The notes below the pieces were generated by a model. It did no database searches. It was not told where the DNA came from and was given only the letters and a program-made list of their open reading frames with translations. DNA of 64,000 nt from contig WGNG01000021.1 of assembly GCA_016124675.1 (NCBI GenBank), positions 62,001 through 126,000 on the forward strand. Direction: 5' to 3'. The first letter of the stretch is position 1, and the number at the start of each line of letters is the position of its first letter. Positions 53,183 to 63,353 of this stretch are shown here, one piece after another. This stretch comes from Alphaproteobacteria bacterium (GTDB lineage Bacteria; Pseudomonadota; Alphaproteobacteria; Caulobacterales; Maricaulaceae). Position numbers and translations under genes: made by a program.

Positions 53183-53565
53183 TGCGGCTCGCCTTGCGGG
53201 AAACCGCAGCTCCGGCGCTGGCGCTCTTCGCCAGCGCCGGCACGCTGGTCTGCTGCGCCCTGCCGGCGCTGCTGGTCACCATCGGGGCGGGCGCCGTGAT
53301 GGCGGGTCTGGCCTCCAGTGCGCCAGGCCTGATTGTCCTGTCTGCCAACAAGGAATGGGTGTTCGCCATCGCGGCCCTCGTCCTGGCGGCGGCCTTCGCC
53401 CTGCGCTGGGTCACGCGCAACGCGCCGTGTCCCGCTGATCCCGCCCAGGCCAGGGCGTGTGCGCGGATGCGGCGGATCGGGGGATGGGCGCTGTGGTCAG
53501 CGCTGGTGCTGCTTCTCACCGGCGGCTTTTTCGCTTTCTTCGCGGCAGACGTGTTGCTTCGATAG
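53182..53565 (+). CDS. MerT-like membrane transport protein
   Basis: This 127-residue protein has three or four membrane helices. The first contains a vicinal Cys pair (TLVCCALPALL), like the mercury-accepting pair of MerT, and a loop carries two more Cys (APCPADPAQARAC). With the upstream HMA protein it matches a MerPT-like import pair. Without MerA or MerR here, the metal could be mercury, copper or another soft metal. Confidence 0.75.
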   Translation: MRLALRETAAPALALFASAGTLVCCALPALLVTIGAGAVMAGLASSAPGLIVLSANKEWVFAIAALVLAAAFALRWVTRNAPCPADPAQARACARMRRIGGWALWSALVLLLTGGFFAFFAADVLLR

Positions 53566-53570
53566 GCCAT

Positions 53571-53615
53571 TCCCCTGAAGCGGGTTTTACGGCATGATAT
53601 TCCCCTTTCAGGGGA
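53571..53615 (+). promoter_or_regulatory. alternative hairpins over the ribosome site of the next gene
   Basis: The sequence AGGGGA (53610-53615), within the ribosome site of the gene at 53623, can pair with TCCCCT at 53601-53606 (6 bp, 3-base loop). Alternatively, TTCAGGGGA (53607-53615) can pair with TCCCCTGAA at 53571-53579 (9 bp). The two folds exclude each other and both hide the ribosome site. A translational control element is possible. Confidence 0.4.
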
Positions 53616-53622
53616 GTGCGTC

Positions 53623-54483
53623 ATGATGAAGAGCGGGCGGATGGGTGCGGCGCTGGCGCTGGCGGTGGTGATGCTGGCGGCGTGCGGGGAGCGGACCGGG
53701 GATGCGGCGGTTCCGGCCGGGTCAGCGTCGGCGGCGCCGGTTCTGGTGCGCGGCGCGGGCGAGGTGGAATCGGCCCATGCTTTCACCGTCCCGGGCGGGA
53801 CCGGCGCCGGGACAAGGGTGATCCTGGCCGGTGTCGCCACGCCGCGCGCCGAAGCCGCGCCCGAAGCTGCCGCGCTGGCGCGCGCGCATCTCGACGCGCT
53901 GCTGGGCGAGGCCGGGACCGGCCTGTCCATCGTCCCGGCGGCGCAGGGCGACAGCCTCGACCGCTTTGGCCGGGTGCAGGCGCGCGCGGTGTTCACGCGC
54001 GGCGAGCAGGAATTGGACGTGGGCGCAGACCTGATCGGGCACGGCTGGGGCGTGGTGTGGCCGCGCGACGGTTTCGATCTGCCGCTGGAGGAGTTCCTCG
54101 CGCGCGAGGCGCAGGCCCGCGAGGGCGGCCTCGGGGCCTGGGGGCTTGGCGTGTTTGCGATCCGTGATCCCGATCCCGACCGTCTCGCCCAGCATTTCGA
54201 CAGCGCGCAGATCGTGGAAGGGCGCGTGGTCAGCACTGGCGAGGCGCGCAATGGCCGGGTGTTTCTCAATTTCGGCGCCGACTGGCGCACCGATTTCACC
54301 GCCAGCGCCAGCCGCGATGTCCGCAACCGGTTCGAGGCGGCGGGCGTGCAGCTCGAAACGCTGGAGGGTGCGCAGGTGCGCGTGCGCGGCTGGCTGCAGG
54401 ACGAAAACGGCCCGATGATCTTCCTCACACATCCCGCCCAGCTGGAGATCCTCGACGCGCCCGAGCCGCGCACGCTGCGCTGA
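53623..54483 (+). CDS. thermonuclease (SNase-like) lipoprotein
   Basis: This 286-residue protein has a lipobox (VVMLAACGER) and a staphylococcal-nuclease-like domain (ARAVFTRGEQELDVGADLIGHG, FLAREAQAREGGLGAWG). The catalytic Arg/Glu positions are degenerate, so nuclease activity is uncertain. It could be a binding-only SNase homologue in the outer membrane or periplasm. It lies downstream of the metal cluster but after a gap with hairpins. Confidence 0.75.
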   Translation: MMKSGRMGAALALAVVMLAACGERTGDAAVPAGSASAAPVLVRGAGEVESAHAFTVPGGTGAGTRVILAGVATPRAEAAPEAAALARAHLDALLGEAGTGLSIVPAAQGDSLDRFGRVQARAVFTRGEQELDVGADLIGHGWGVVWPRDGFDLPLEEFLAREAQAREGGLGAWGLGVFAIRDPDPDRLAQHFDSAQIVEGRVVSTGEARNGRVFLNFGADWRTDFTASASRDVRNRFEAAGVQLETLEGAQVRVRGWLQDENGPMIFLTHPAQLEILDAPEPRTLR

Positions 54484-54554
54484 GGCCTTCACCCGACGTC
54501 GACCCGGCGCGCCGGGGAGATTAGTGTGCGCGCCGCAAGAACAAGGAGCGCGCC

Positions 54555-55241
54555 ATGGCTGACCCCCGTCTCATCACCGCGCTGGACCTGGCGTCCGTCG
54601 CCGAGGCTGAAGCGCTGGTGGAGCGGCTGGGGCCCGCCTGCAGCCATTACAAGATCGGGCTCCAGCTTCTGCCCGTGGGCGGGATGGCGCTGGCGGCGGG
54701 GCTTAAAAGCCGGGGCGCGCAGGTGTTTCTGGACTACAAGCTCCACGACATCCCCGCCACGGTGGAGAAAGCCGTGCGCTCCATCACCACCGCGCGCGCC
54801 GACCTGCTGACCGTCCACGCCGAGCCGCCGGTGATGCGCGCCGCGGCGGACGGCCGGGCGGGCTCGGACCTCAAGATTCTCGCCGTCACCGTGCTTACCG
54901 CCTATGACGACGCCATGCTGGCGCAGATGGGCTATGGCATGGGCGCGCGCGATCTGGTGCTGCGCCGGGTGGATCAGGCGATTGAATGCGGCATGGACGG
55001 CGTGGTCGCCTCGCCCCAGGAAGCCGCCGAGATCGCCGCGCGCGTCCCCGAAGGCTTCCTGATCGTGACGCCCGGCGTGCGTCCGGCCGGGTCAGACAAG
55101 GGCGATCAGATTCGCACCGCCGCCCCCGCGCAGGCCCTGCGCGCCGGCGCCACCCATCTGGTGGTCGGCCGCCCCATCAGCGCTGCCCCCGATCCGCGCA
55201 CAGCGGCGGAAGCGATTGCGGCAGAGATGGCGGAAGTTTGA
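54555..55241 (+). CDS. pyrF: orotidine 5'-phosphate decarboxylase
   Basis: This 228-residue TIM-barrel enzyme makes UMP, the last step of pyrimidine synthesis. The catalytic Lys-Asp segment is in VFLDYKLHDIPATVEKA, and the phosphate loop in IVTPGVRPAGSDKGDQIRTA. The start MADPRLITALD is standard behind AAGGAG. It converges on the transporter gene with 4 bp between the stops. Confidence 0.97.
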   Translation: MADPRLITALDLASVAEAEALVERLGPACSHYKIGLQLLPVGGMALAAGLKSRGAQVFLDYKLHDIPATVEKAVRSITTARADLLTVHAEPPVMRAAADGRAGSDLKILAVTVLTAYDDAMLAQMGYGMGARDLVLRRVDQAIECGMDGVVASPQEAAEIAARVPEGFLIVTPGVRPAGSDKGDQIRTAAPAQALRAGATHLVVGRPISAAPDPRTAAEAIAAEMAEV

Positions 55242-55245
55242 TCCA

Positions 55246-56766
55246 TCACCCGCCAAACACCAGCGGCGTCAGAAGCGTCGCCAGCAGGGCGATCAGCGGG
55301 GCGATGACGATATTGATGCGCAGGCCCGCGCGGATCATCTGGCTCATGCTGGCCGCGCCCGAGGCGTAGACGATGGCGTTGGGCGCGGTGGCCACAGGCA
55401 GCATGAAGGCGCAGCTCGCCGCCAGCGCCAGCGGGACGATCAGGTGGGCGGGCGGCACGCCGGCCTCCACGGCGATCGCCGCCAGCACGGGCAGGAAGCC
55501 GGACACCGTGGCGACGTTGGAGGTGAGCTCGGTCAGGAAAATGACCATGAACACCAGGATCAGCACGGTGAGGGGCAGGGGCAGGGCGGCGACCCAGCTC
55601 AACTGCCCGCCAATCCAGCCCGCGAGGCCCGTCGCCTGGATCGCCGCGGCGAGCGACAAACCCCCGCCGAACAGGATCACCGCCGCCCAGGGCAGGCGCT
55701 GGACCGTGTCCCAGTCCATCAGCGCCTGGCCCTTGCTGGCCTCGCCGCCGCCCGCGGGAATGAGGAACACCGCCACCGCGCCCATAATGGCGATCTGGGC
55801 GTCGGACAGGGCCAGGCGCACCGGCAGGGCCAGAGCCTCCGACACCCAGGCCAGAAGCGGGTTCCAGCCAAAGCTGATATCAGGCTGAAAGATCAGCGCG
55901 CCGGGCAGCTCACGCCCCATCCACAACACCGCCACCGTGCCGAAGGCCAGCGCCACGCGCCATTCGGGCGTGGTCATGCGCCCCAGCGCGCGCTTCTGGC
56001 GCAGCACTTCCTCATGGCCCGCCGCATTGGGCGCGCTGGCGCTGACCTTGAAGCTGAAGCGGGTGAGGATGATCCACATCACCGGCAGGATCACCGCCAC
56101 GGCCGGCACGCCCAGCATCATCCATTCGACAAAGGTGATGGAGGCGGCGAACTCGCGTTCCAGAAACCCGATGGCGATCAGATTGGTGGGCGTGCCCACC
56201 GGCGTGGCGAGACCGCCGACGCTGGCCGAATACGCGACCGCCAGCGCCAGCGCCGGCGCGAGCATTTTCACGTCCACGCCTTCGTCGGCCATCTTCTCGG
56301 CGACTTTCAGGGCGATGGGGATCATCATCAGCGTGGTGGCGGTGTTGGAGATCCACATCGACAACAACGCCGTGGCCAGCATGAAGCCGAGCACCAGCAG
56401 GGCCGGCCTGCCGCCGAATCGCGCCACCACGTTGAGCGCGATGCGCGCATGCAGATTCCAGCGCTCGATGGCCAGTGCGACGATGAACCCGCCCAGCAGG
56501 AGCATGACGATGGGATCGGCATAGGGCTCGGCTGCATCGCGGGTCGACAGAACGCCAAACACCGGAAGCAGGGCCAGCGGGATGAAGGCGGTGGCCGCGA
56601 TGGGGATGGCCTCGGTGGCCCACCAGCACGCCATCAGCACGGCGATGGAGGCGACAATCCAGGCTTCACGCGAGACGCCCTCGGGGACGGGCAGAAGCTG
56701 GATGATCAGGGCGAGAACCAGGCCCAGGATCAGGCCGATCCGCTTTGACGTCCACAATCCGGTCAT
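55246..56766 (-). CDS. DASS/SLC13 family anion:sodium symporter
   Basis: This 506-residue transporter has about eleven to thirteen membrane helices. The family SNT signatures are ISNTATTLMMIPIA (substrate- and sodium-binding) and a second half TELTSNVATVSGFLP, with TAPNAIVYASG later. Members carry dicarboxylates, citrate or sulfate, and the specific substrate is not evident. Confidence 0.93.
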   Translation of the reverse strand: MTGLWTSKRIGLILGLVLALIIQLLPVPEGVSREAWIVASIAVLMACWWATEAIPIAATAFIPLALLPVFGVLSTRDAAEPYADPIVMLLLGGFIVALAIERWNLHARIALNVVARFGGRPALLVLGFMLATALLSMWISNTATTLMMIPIALKVAEKMADEGVDVKMLAPALALAVAYSASVGGLATPVGTPTNLIAIGFLEREFAASITFVEWMMLGVPAVAVILPVMWIILTRFSFKVSASAPNAAGHEEVLRQKRALGRMTTPEWRVALAFGTVAVLWMGRELPGALIFQPDISFGWNPLLAWVSEALALPVRLALSDAQIAIMGAVAVFLIPAGGGEASKGQALMDWDTVQRLPWAAVILFGGGLSLAAAIQATGLAGWIGGQLSWVAALPLPLTVLILVFMVIFLTELTSNVATVSGFLPVLAAIAVEAGVPPAHLIVPLALAASCAFMLPVATAPNAIVYASGAASMSQMIRAGLRINIVIAPLIALLATLLTPLVFGG

Positions 56767-56880
56767 GCGTGCGCGCCCCCCGCTCCTTCGCTCTGCGGCG
56801 ATCAGGGCCGCGCAGGGGCTGATTGTGGCGGCCAGGCCGCGCGGGTCAACCGCATTGGGGGTGGCGCGGGCAGGAGAGCG

Positions 56881-57093
56881 TCAGGCGGCGGCTGCGCCCG
56901 GATCGTCCCTAGAGCCCTGCAGCACGAAGCGGCGGTCGCAATAGCCGCACTCCACGCACGTGTCCGTCCCCATATCATACCAGACCCGCGGATGGCCCAG
57001 CGCCCCGCCGCCGCCATCGCACATCACGCGCTTGGACGTCACCACGATAACCTCGGGCGGCGGGAAGGCGGGGGTCTGGGGCCGGGCCTGCAT
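56881..57093 (-). CDS. zinc-finger zf-CHCC (NDUFS6-like) protein
   Basis: This 70-residue protein contains the zf-CHCC pattern: VMCDGGGGALGHPRVW followed by CVECGYCDRRFVL (Cys-His-Cys-Cys zinc site). It is related to the complex I subunit NDUFS6. It is a common small alphaproteobacterial protein. With the NDUFA9-like gene at 40289 it makes two complex-I-accessory-like genes in the window. Confidence 0.92.
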   Translation of the reverse strand: MQARPQTPAFPPPEVIVVTSKRVMCDGGGGALGHPRVWYDMGTDTCVECGYCDRRFVLQGSRDDPGAAAA

Positions 57094-57249
57094 GGTTGAA
57101 ACGGGGCTCCGCTTGGGGCCGCGCGGCGTTCCGGCGTGGACGCGCCGGGCAGCGCGGGTCTAGTTTGCATCCATCCGTACCTAGGCGCGCGGCGCGCTGG
57201 CGTCAATCGCGCGTCACGCCCGCCATGCCCTGACCCACCGGGACCGCCC

Positions 57250-58206
57250 ATGACCCAGCATCTCCCCGACTACGCCCTGCAAGCCGAAGCGCTGGAGAAG
57301 ATCTATCCGGCCAGAAAGAACAGCCCGGCCAAGCACGCGCTGCGCGGGGTCGATCTGGCGATCCCGCGCGGGTCGATCTTCGGCCTGCTGGGGCCCAACG
57401 GGGCGGGCAAGTCGACCTTCATCAACATCTTCGCCGGCCTGGTGACCAAGACCGCCGGGCGCGGCGCGATCTGGGGCGTCGATATCGACAAGCGGCCGCG
57501 TGAAGCCCGCGCCGCCATCGGCGTGGTGCCCCAGGAACTGGCCATGGACGTGTTCTTCACCCCGTTCGAGACGCTGGAGCTGATGGCCGGCTTCTATGGC
57601 GTGCCGAAATCAGAACGCCGCACCCTCGAGATTCTCGACATCATGGGACTGGCCGACAAGCGCGACGCCTATGTGCGCCAGCTGTCGGGCGGCATGAAGC
57701 GGCGCCTGCTGGTTGCCAAGGCTCTGGTTCACAATCCGCCGCTCCTGGTGCTGGACGAGCCCACCGCCGGGGTGGACATCGAACTGCGCCGCCAGCTGTG
57801 GGAGTATGTGGTGCGACTCAACGAGGCTGGCGTGACCATTGTGCTGACCACGCACTATCTCGAAGAAGCCCAGGAGTTGTGCGGCCAGATCGCCATCGTC
57901 AATCACGGCGAGGTCGTGGCGTGCGAATCCAAGGACCAGCTGCTCAAACGCCTCAACACCAAAACGCTGGTGATCGAGCCGGGCGAGCCCCTGTGCGCCG
58001 TGCCGCCGGGCTTCGAGCATGCCGACGCGGTGATCCGCAAGGACGGTGCGCTGGCCATCACCTACAAGGTGGGCCAGGCCTCGGTGGCGCGCCTGATCGA
58101 GATTTATCACGCCTCGGGGGGACGCATCGCGGACCTGCGCACCGAGGAGCCGGATCTGGAAGACGTCTTCCTGGCGCTGACCTATGCGGCAGACAGCGCG
58201 GCGTGA
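57250..58206 (+). CDS. ABC transporter ATP-binding protein (ABC-2 type)
   Basis: This 318-residue ATPase has Walker A GLLGPNGAGKSTFINIF, Q-loop VVPQELAMD, signature LSGGMKRRLLVAKAL, Walker B LLVLDEPTAGVD and H-loop LTTHYLEEAQ. The long C-terminal part fits ABC-2 drug- or polysaccharide-type exporters. No ABC-2 permease gene follows, so it is an orphan here; the next gene is a small membrane protein, not a permease. Confidence 0.94.
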   Translation: MTQHLPDYALQAEALEKIYPARKNSPAKHALRGVDLAIPRGSIFGLLGPNGAGKSTFINIFAGLVTKTAGRGAIWGVDIDKRPREARAAIGVVPQELAMDVFFTPFETLELMAGFYGVPKSERRTLEILDIMGLADKRDAYVRQLSGGMKRRLLVAKALVHNPPLLVLDEPTAGVDIELRRQLWEYVVRLNEAGVTIVLTTHYLEEAQELCGQIAIVNHGEVVACESKDQLLKRLNTKTLVIEPGEPLCAVPPGFEHADAVIRKDGALAITYKVGQASVARLIEIYHASGGRIADLRTEEPDLEDVFLALTYAADSAA

Positions 58207-58259
58207 CGGAGTGGCGTCACGGGCCGTCACTTCGCCGCATTTCTGGATATCATCTCCCC

Positions 58260-58550
58260 ATGACCTTCATCGCGCGCCTGTTCACCCGGTTTCTTGCGCT
58301 GATCCTGGCGCTGAGCGTGCTGGGCGGCGCGCTCTGGCTCGCCATTTACATGCATCCCGAAAGCGCCGGTGGATGGGTTTTGCGCCTTGCCGTCCCGCTG
58401 ATGGGCGCGCTCGGGGCGTTCCTCGTCTATCGCGGGCTGATGCGGGCGACCGGCTTTGGCGCCCCCCATGCAGAGCGCACCGGGGCGGGCCTGCTGATGG
58501 GGCTGGGCTATCGCTCGCGCCAGGACGAGGGGGATCAGCTTGATCTGTAA
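58260..58550 (+). CDS. small membrane protein, unknown function
   Basis: This 96-residue protein has two hydrophobic helices (MTFIARLFTRFLALILALSV and LRLAVPLMGALGAFLVYRGL) and a polar C-terminus. It starts 53 bp after the ABC ATPase. I recognise no family. Its codon use looks like the neighbours. Confidence 0.65.
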   Translation: MTFIARLFTRFLALILALSVLGGALWLAIYMHPESAGGWVLRLAVPLMGALGAFLVYRGLMRATGFGAPHAERTGAGLLMGLGYRSRQDEGDQLDL

Positions 58551-58602
58551 GGCGCTCCGCCTGCACGCCTGCATCAGGCGCGGCGCCATAGGTCCGGGAT
58601 TA

Positions 58603-58615
58603 AATGTTGTACATT
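58603..58615. promoter_or_regulatory. AATGT-N3-ACATT palindrome upstream of the XRE gene
   Basis: Two 5-bp arms around three bases lie in the AT-richer promoter region about 110 bp before the XRE regulator start. It may be an autoregulatory operator, but this is based on symmetry only. Confidence 0.3.
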
Positions 58616-58723
58616 CGCAATAAATTGATTGCGCTCTCAAACGATCACCCTTAGACACGGTATCCAGGACGCGTCACCGCCGGGATGTCCGGCGCGGCGC
58701 GAAACGACCCGGAGCCGTCCCGC

Positions 58724-58978
58724 GTGAGCGATACTGCGATCATATACAACCGCCTGCCTGTGCTGCGCGCCGAGCGCGGCCTGTCGCGCAAGGCGCTCGC
58801 CGAGGCGCTCGGGGTCAATTACCAGACCGTCGGCTATCTGGAGCGGGGCGATTACAACCCGTCGCTGGAGCTGGCGCTGAAGCTGGCGGCGTATTTCGAG
58901 CTGCCGGTGGAAATGATCTTCTCCCTGCAACCCTTCACGCCGCTCTCGCGCCTGGCGGCGTCCGGCCAAGGCGACTGA
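58724..58978 (+). CDS. small XRE family transcriptional regulator
   Basis: This 84-residue protein is nearly all helix-turn-helix domain: YNRLPVLRAERGLSRKALAE, LGVNYQTVGYLERGDYNPSL and ALKLAAYFELPVEMIFSL. The GTG start at 58724 follows GGAG at a good distance; an ATG 39 bases upstream is an alternative. It is followed, one base after its stop, by a membrane-protein gene, a common pair in which the membrane protein may control the regulator. Confidence 0.85.
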   Translation: MSDTAIIYNRLPVLRAERGLSRKALAEALGVNYQTVGYLERGDYNPSLELALKLAAYFELPVEMIFSLQPFTPLSRLAASGQGD

Positions 58979-58979
58979 C

Positions 58980-59573
58980 ATGTCCTTTTACATCCGCATG
59001 GCTTCGGGCCGAATTCCCTACCGGTCGCGCCGGTCTTTGTGCGGCGCCGTCATCCTGGTCCTCGCCGGCTATCCGGCCGGCTGCCTCCTCCAGCTTGCAG
59101 GCGGCGGACCGGCCCCTGACCTGATCGGCCTCGCCCTGGTTGTGGTGTCGGCGGCCGCCTTCTTCTGGCTCGCCACCTCCCATGTCCAGCGCATTGCGGG
59201 CGAGCAGGCGAGCGAGCTCGATGATCTCGAACGCGATCTGCGCCGGCGCGCCTTCGCCTTCTCCTATCAGGTCTTCACCGCCCTGATGGCGGCGGGCGTG
59301 TTCTATCTGGCGGTGGCCAATGACGACACCCGCCTGACCCTGTGGGCGCCTCAGACCTATGCCCACTGGAACGCGATCTTCTGGGGGGTGCTGCTCTACA
59401 GCTTCACCCTGCCGTCGGCCTGGCTCGCCTTTACCTTGCCCGCGCCCGATGACGAGGATCAGGACGCCGGCGCCGCGCCCGGCCGCAAACCCCATACGCG
59501 CTGGTGGCTGTGGGCGCTGATCACCGTGGGATTGCTCGCCGGCTTCATCCTGGCGCGCGTCATCACGCCGTGA
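58980..59573 (+). CDS. membrane protein coupled to the XRE regulator
   Basis: This 197-residue protein has about five hydrophobic helices (including AVILVLAGYPAGCLLQLAGG and WWLWALITVGLLAGFILARV). The start is one base after the regulator stop, so the two are co-translated. The function is unknown; the pair layout is common in Proteobacteria. Confidence 0.7.
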   Translation: MSFYIRMASGRIPYRSRRSLCGAVILVLAGYPAGCLLQLAGGGPAPDLIGLALVVVSAAAFFWLATSHVQRIAGEQASELDDLERDLRRRAFAFSYQVFTALMAAGVFYLAVANDDTRLTLWAPQTYAHWNAIFWGVLLYSFTLPSAWLAFTLPAPDDEDQDAGAAPGRKPHTRWWLWALITVGLLAGFILARVITP

Positions 59574-59670
59574 CCGGCGGCGCCAGCGGCGCGGCGGCCC
59601 GCGCCTGCCGCCGCCCGCGCGACACGATTGAACCGGCCGCCCGCCTCCTGTATGCACCTCATCTGGCCGA

Positions 59671-61240
<1,570 letters not shown>

Positions 61241-61263
<23 letters not shown>

Positions 61264-61573
61264 GGGTGGTCTCACGGGGGTTAGGGTTGTACGGCTGCGC
61301 GCTGTCTGACGTTTCGCCCTCCAGCGCGTTCAATTCGTTGCCGGGCAGGCTAACACGGCGGACCTGATCCGCCGATGCTTGAAAACGACGGCGCGCGTCG
61401 GTCACCAGCTGCACATCGTTGATTCCGAACGCCATGTCGGTGAAGTGCTGCATCATCGCAAAGACGATTGCGATCATCTCGTCCTTGCGCGCTTCAGGAA
61501 CATCGACCGAGGCGACAATCGCCCGATAACGCTCCAAATCCGATGCCGGAATATTCGACACCACGACACTCAC
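61241..61573 (-). CDS. small protein overlapping the recombinase start
   Basis: This protein of about 110 residues has no recognised family. It includes ASDLERYRAIVASVDVPEARKD and a helix rich in Met and Phe (MIAIVFAMMQHFTDMAFGIND). It overlaps the recombinase start by 23 bases and is probably co-translated. The start is uncertain (GTG at 61573 or TTG at 61597). It might be a recombination directionality factor or regulator, by position only. Confidence 0.55.
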
Positions 61574-61597
61574 TTTCCGCCGCCACGTGCGGCGCAA

Positions 61598-61811
61598 CTA
61601 CGGTTCCATGAGCGTCTGTTTTACTAGTCCTTCCCCGAGCGGTTGGGGGAAACTCACATCCGCTCATGCCCGTCGCCAAAATAAACGAATCAAACATAAA
61701 CAGAGTAATTCACGGCGAATCATTGGAAAACATATATATTCACTCCACTACTCTTAATTGTATTATAGCAATTCTGTGGATAACTGCAATTAATACATAT
61801 GTTGCAGATGC
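61598..61811. other. AT-rich intergenic region in the element
   Basis: This 214-bp stretch is far more AT-rich than the flanks, notably 61680-61805 with tracts such as ACATATATATTCAC and CTTAATTGTATTATAGC. It holds no supported gene. It may contain promoters for the recombinase module or a transfer origin, but I see no clear inverted repeat. Confidence 0.6.
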
Positions 61812-63347
61812 TTAGATTTTGGGCGTTTCACCCGCGTGCAGGGTACGCACATCGCGAATTTGATTCCTCCACGGATCGACCGCGTAGTAGGGAACACGGT
61901 CGCACACAAACAGATGCGGCACGCCCGCAACCTTGATGATTTGTCGCCCGTTGCCGATTGCGCGAATATCCTCGCTTTGCAGGACCGTGCGGCGGCTTTC
62001 GCCCAGATTGGCGGACGCGGCTTCAACCACGCCGCCGCTGTGGTTCACGCCGCGCGTCAAAACCGTGGTGTTGCCGGACCAGCGTTCAATGTCGGCGATT
62101 ACGCCCGGCTCTTCCACACCGGTGGTGTTCAGGATGCTGGCCTGATCCTCAAACTCCTTTACCGCTTCGCGGCTCCAGCGTTCCTCCATCGAATAGCGTC
62201 CCTGGGAAAAGAACCAGAGCTGAATCCCCTTGCCGCGATACAGCCGCAGCGCCTTCATCGTTGCGGGCGTGCGCGGCAGCTGCGGGAATTCATCAAGCAG
62301 GAACGTGGTGCGCAGGCCGCCGCGTTCCTTGGCGACCGCTTCGATGATGAGGTTGAGCACAAGGCTCACCCACGGCGCAGCGACCGTGAGCTTGTCACTC
62401 GGGGCCATCAGATAAACCGTGTGCGGTGTATGTTTGAGGGCCGTGAAGTCAAAGTCATTCGCCGCCGTCGCGCGCGCCAGCGTTTTGCCCGGCTCAAACG
62501 CGCTCAGCGCGTCAATCGCTTCGGAGCGATAGGCTTCAAACTGCTTCGGCGCATCCTTGAAGGTCAGGAACAAGGCGTCGGCGCGCCGCGCAATCCCCTC
62601 CCGCCCGCATTCGGCCATAAGGCGGAAGGTCAAATGCGTGTCATCCTCCCCCGCGTTCACAAACGACCAAAGCCCTTCGAGCGTGCAGCGTTCAGGGTCG
62701 AACGTCGCCAGATATTCCATGCGCAGCGCCAGCAAACGGATCGCGCCGCGCCGCACCCATCCGCCGGACTTATCGTGCGCATCCGGCGGCACCAGGATTT
62801 GCACGATTTCATCGGCCTGCGTGTCGATCGCTTCGCCCCGGCGCATCACATCGATCAGGATATGCAACGGGTTCACCCGCGTATTCGGCAAACCCAGAAT
62901 GCCAAAGGGGTTCAGAAAGATGCAGGTCTGCCCCAGACCCTCGGCCCGGTGTGCATGGGATGCGAAGGCCAGCTCCCCATCCTTCACATCAATTGCCACG
63001 ACGCTGCGATTGCGGATATGCGCCAGGTTCGGCAGCACCAGATCGCGGCCCTTGCCCGCGCCGGTGCGGGCATAGGTCAGCAAATGCCCATCACCCGAAA
63101 AGAACATCATCCGCCCATCCATTGCGCCAAGGAACAGACCGCGCGGATCAAGCAGATCGGCCCCCGCCGCGTCATCTAAACCGGCCAGGCGACCGCGCCC
63201 GAAAACCCCGGACGGACGCGCATTACGCATCTGAGTTTGCAGGTTTTCGGCGCGTTCGCGTGACGCGCGTTCATACGCCCGTTGTTCAAAACGTGCGTGC
63301 AGAGCCAGAAGACCCTGCACGCTGGAAAACAGACGACCGCGATTCAT
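61812..63347 (-). CDS. type IV secretion coupling protein (VirD4/TraG family)
   Basis: This 511-residue ATPase has Walker A in TYARTGAGKGRDLVLPNL, VVAIDVKDGELA, a Walker-B-like region LRTTFLLDEFPQLPR and IQLWFFSQGRYSM, all typical of VirD4/TraG conjugation coupling proteins. The N-terminal helices usual in full VirD4 are missing or shortened: the protein begins with a soluble Arg-rich segment. It links relaxosome DNA to the secretion channel. It supports a conjugative or mobilisable element. Confidence 0.9.
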   Translation of the reverse strand: MNRGRLFSSVQGLLALHARFEQRAYERASRERAENLQTQMRNARPSGVFGRGRLAGLDDAAGADLLDPRGLFLGAMDGRMMFFSGDGHLLTYARTGAGKGRDLVLPNLAHIRNRSVVAIDVKDGELAFASHAHRAEGLGQTCIFLNPFGILGLPNTRVNPLHILIDVMRRGEAIDTQADEIVQILVPPDAHDKSGGWVRRGAIRLLALRMEYLATFDPERCTLEGLWSFVNAGEDDTHLTFRLMAECGREGIARRADALFLTFKDAPKQFEAYRSEAIDALSAFEPGKTLARATAANDFDFTALKHTPHTVYLMAPSDKLTVAAPWVSLVLNLIIEAVAKERGGLRTTFLLDEFPQLPRTPATMKALRLYRGKGIQLWFFSQGRYSMEERWSREAVKEFEDQASILNTTGVEEPGVIADIERWSGNTTVLTRGVNHSGGVVEAASANLGESRRTVLQSEDIRAIGNGRQIIKVAGVPHLFVCDRVPYYAVDPWRNQIRDVRTLHAGETPKI

Positions 63348-63353
63348 GGCCGC

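Noticed and set aside
55216-56748. 510-residue rightward frame opposite the DASS transporter
   Set aside because: It has low-complexity Gln/His/Arg composition antisense to a clear membrane transporter.
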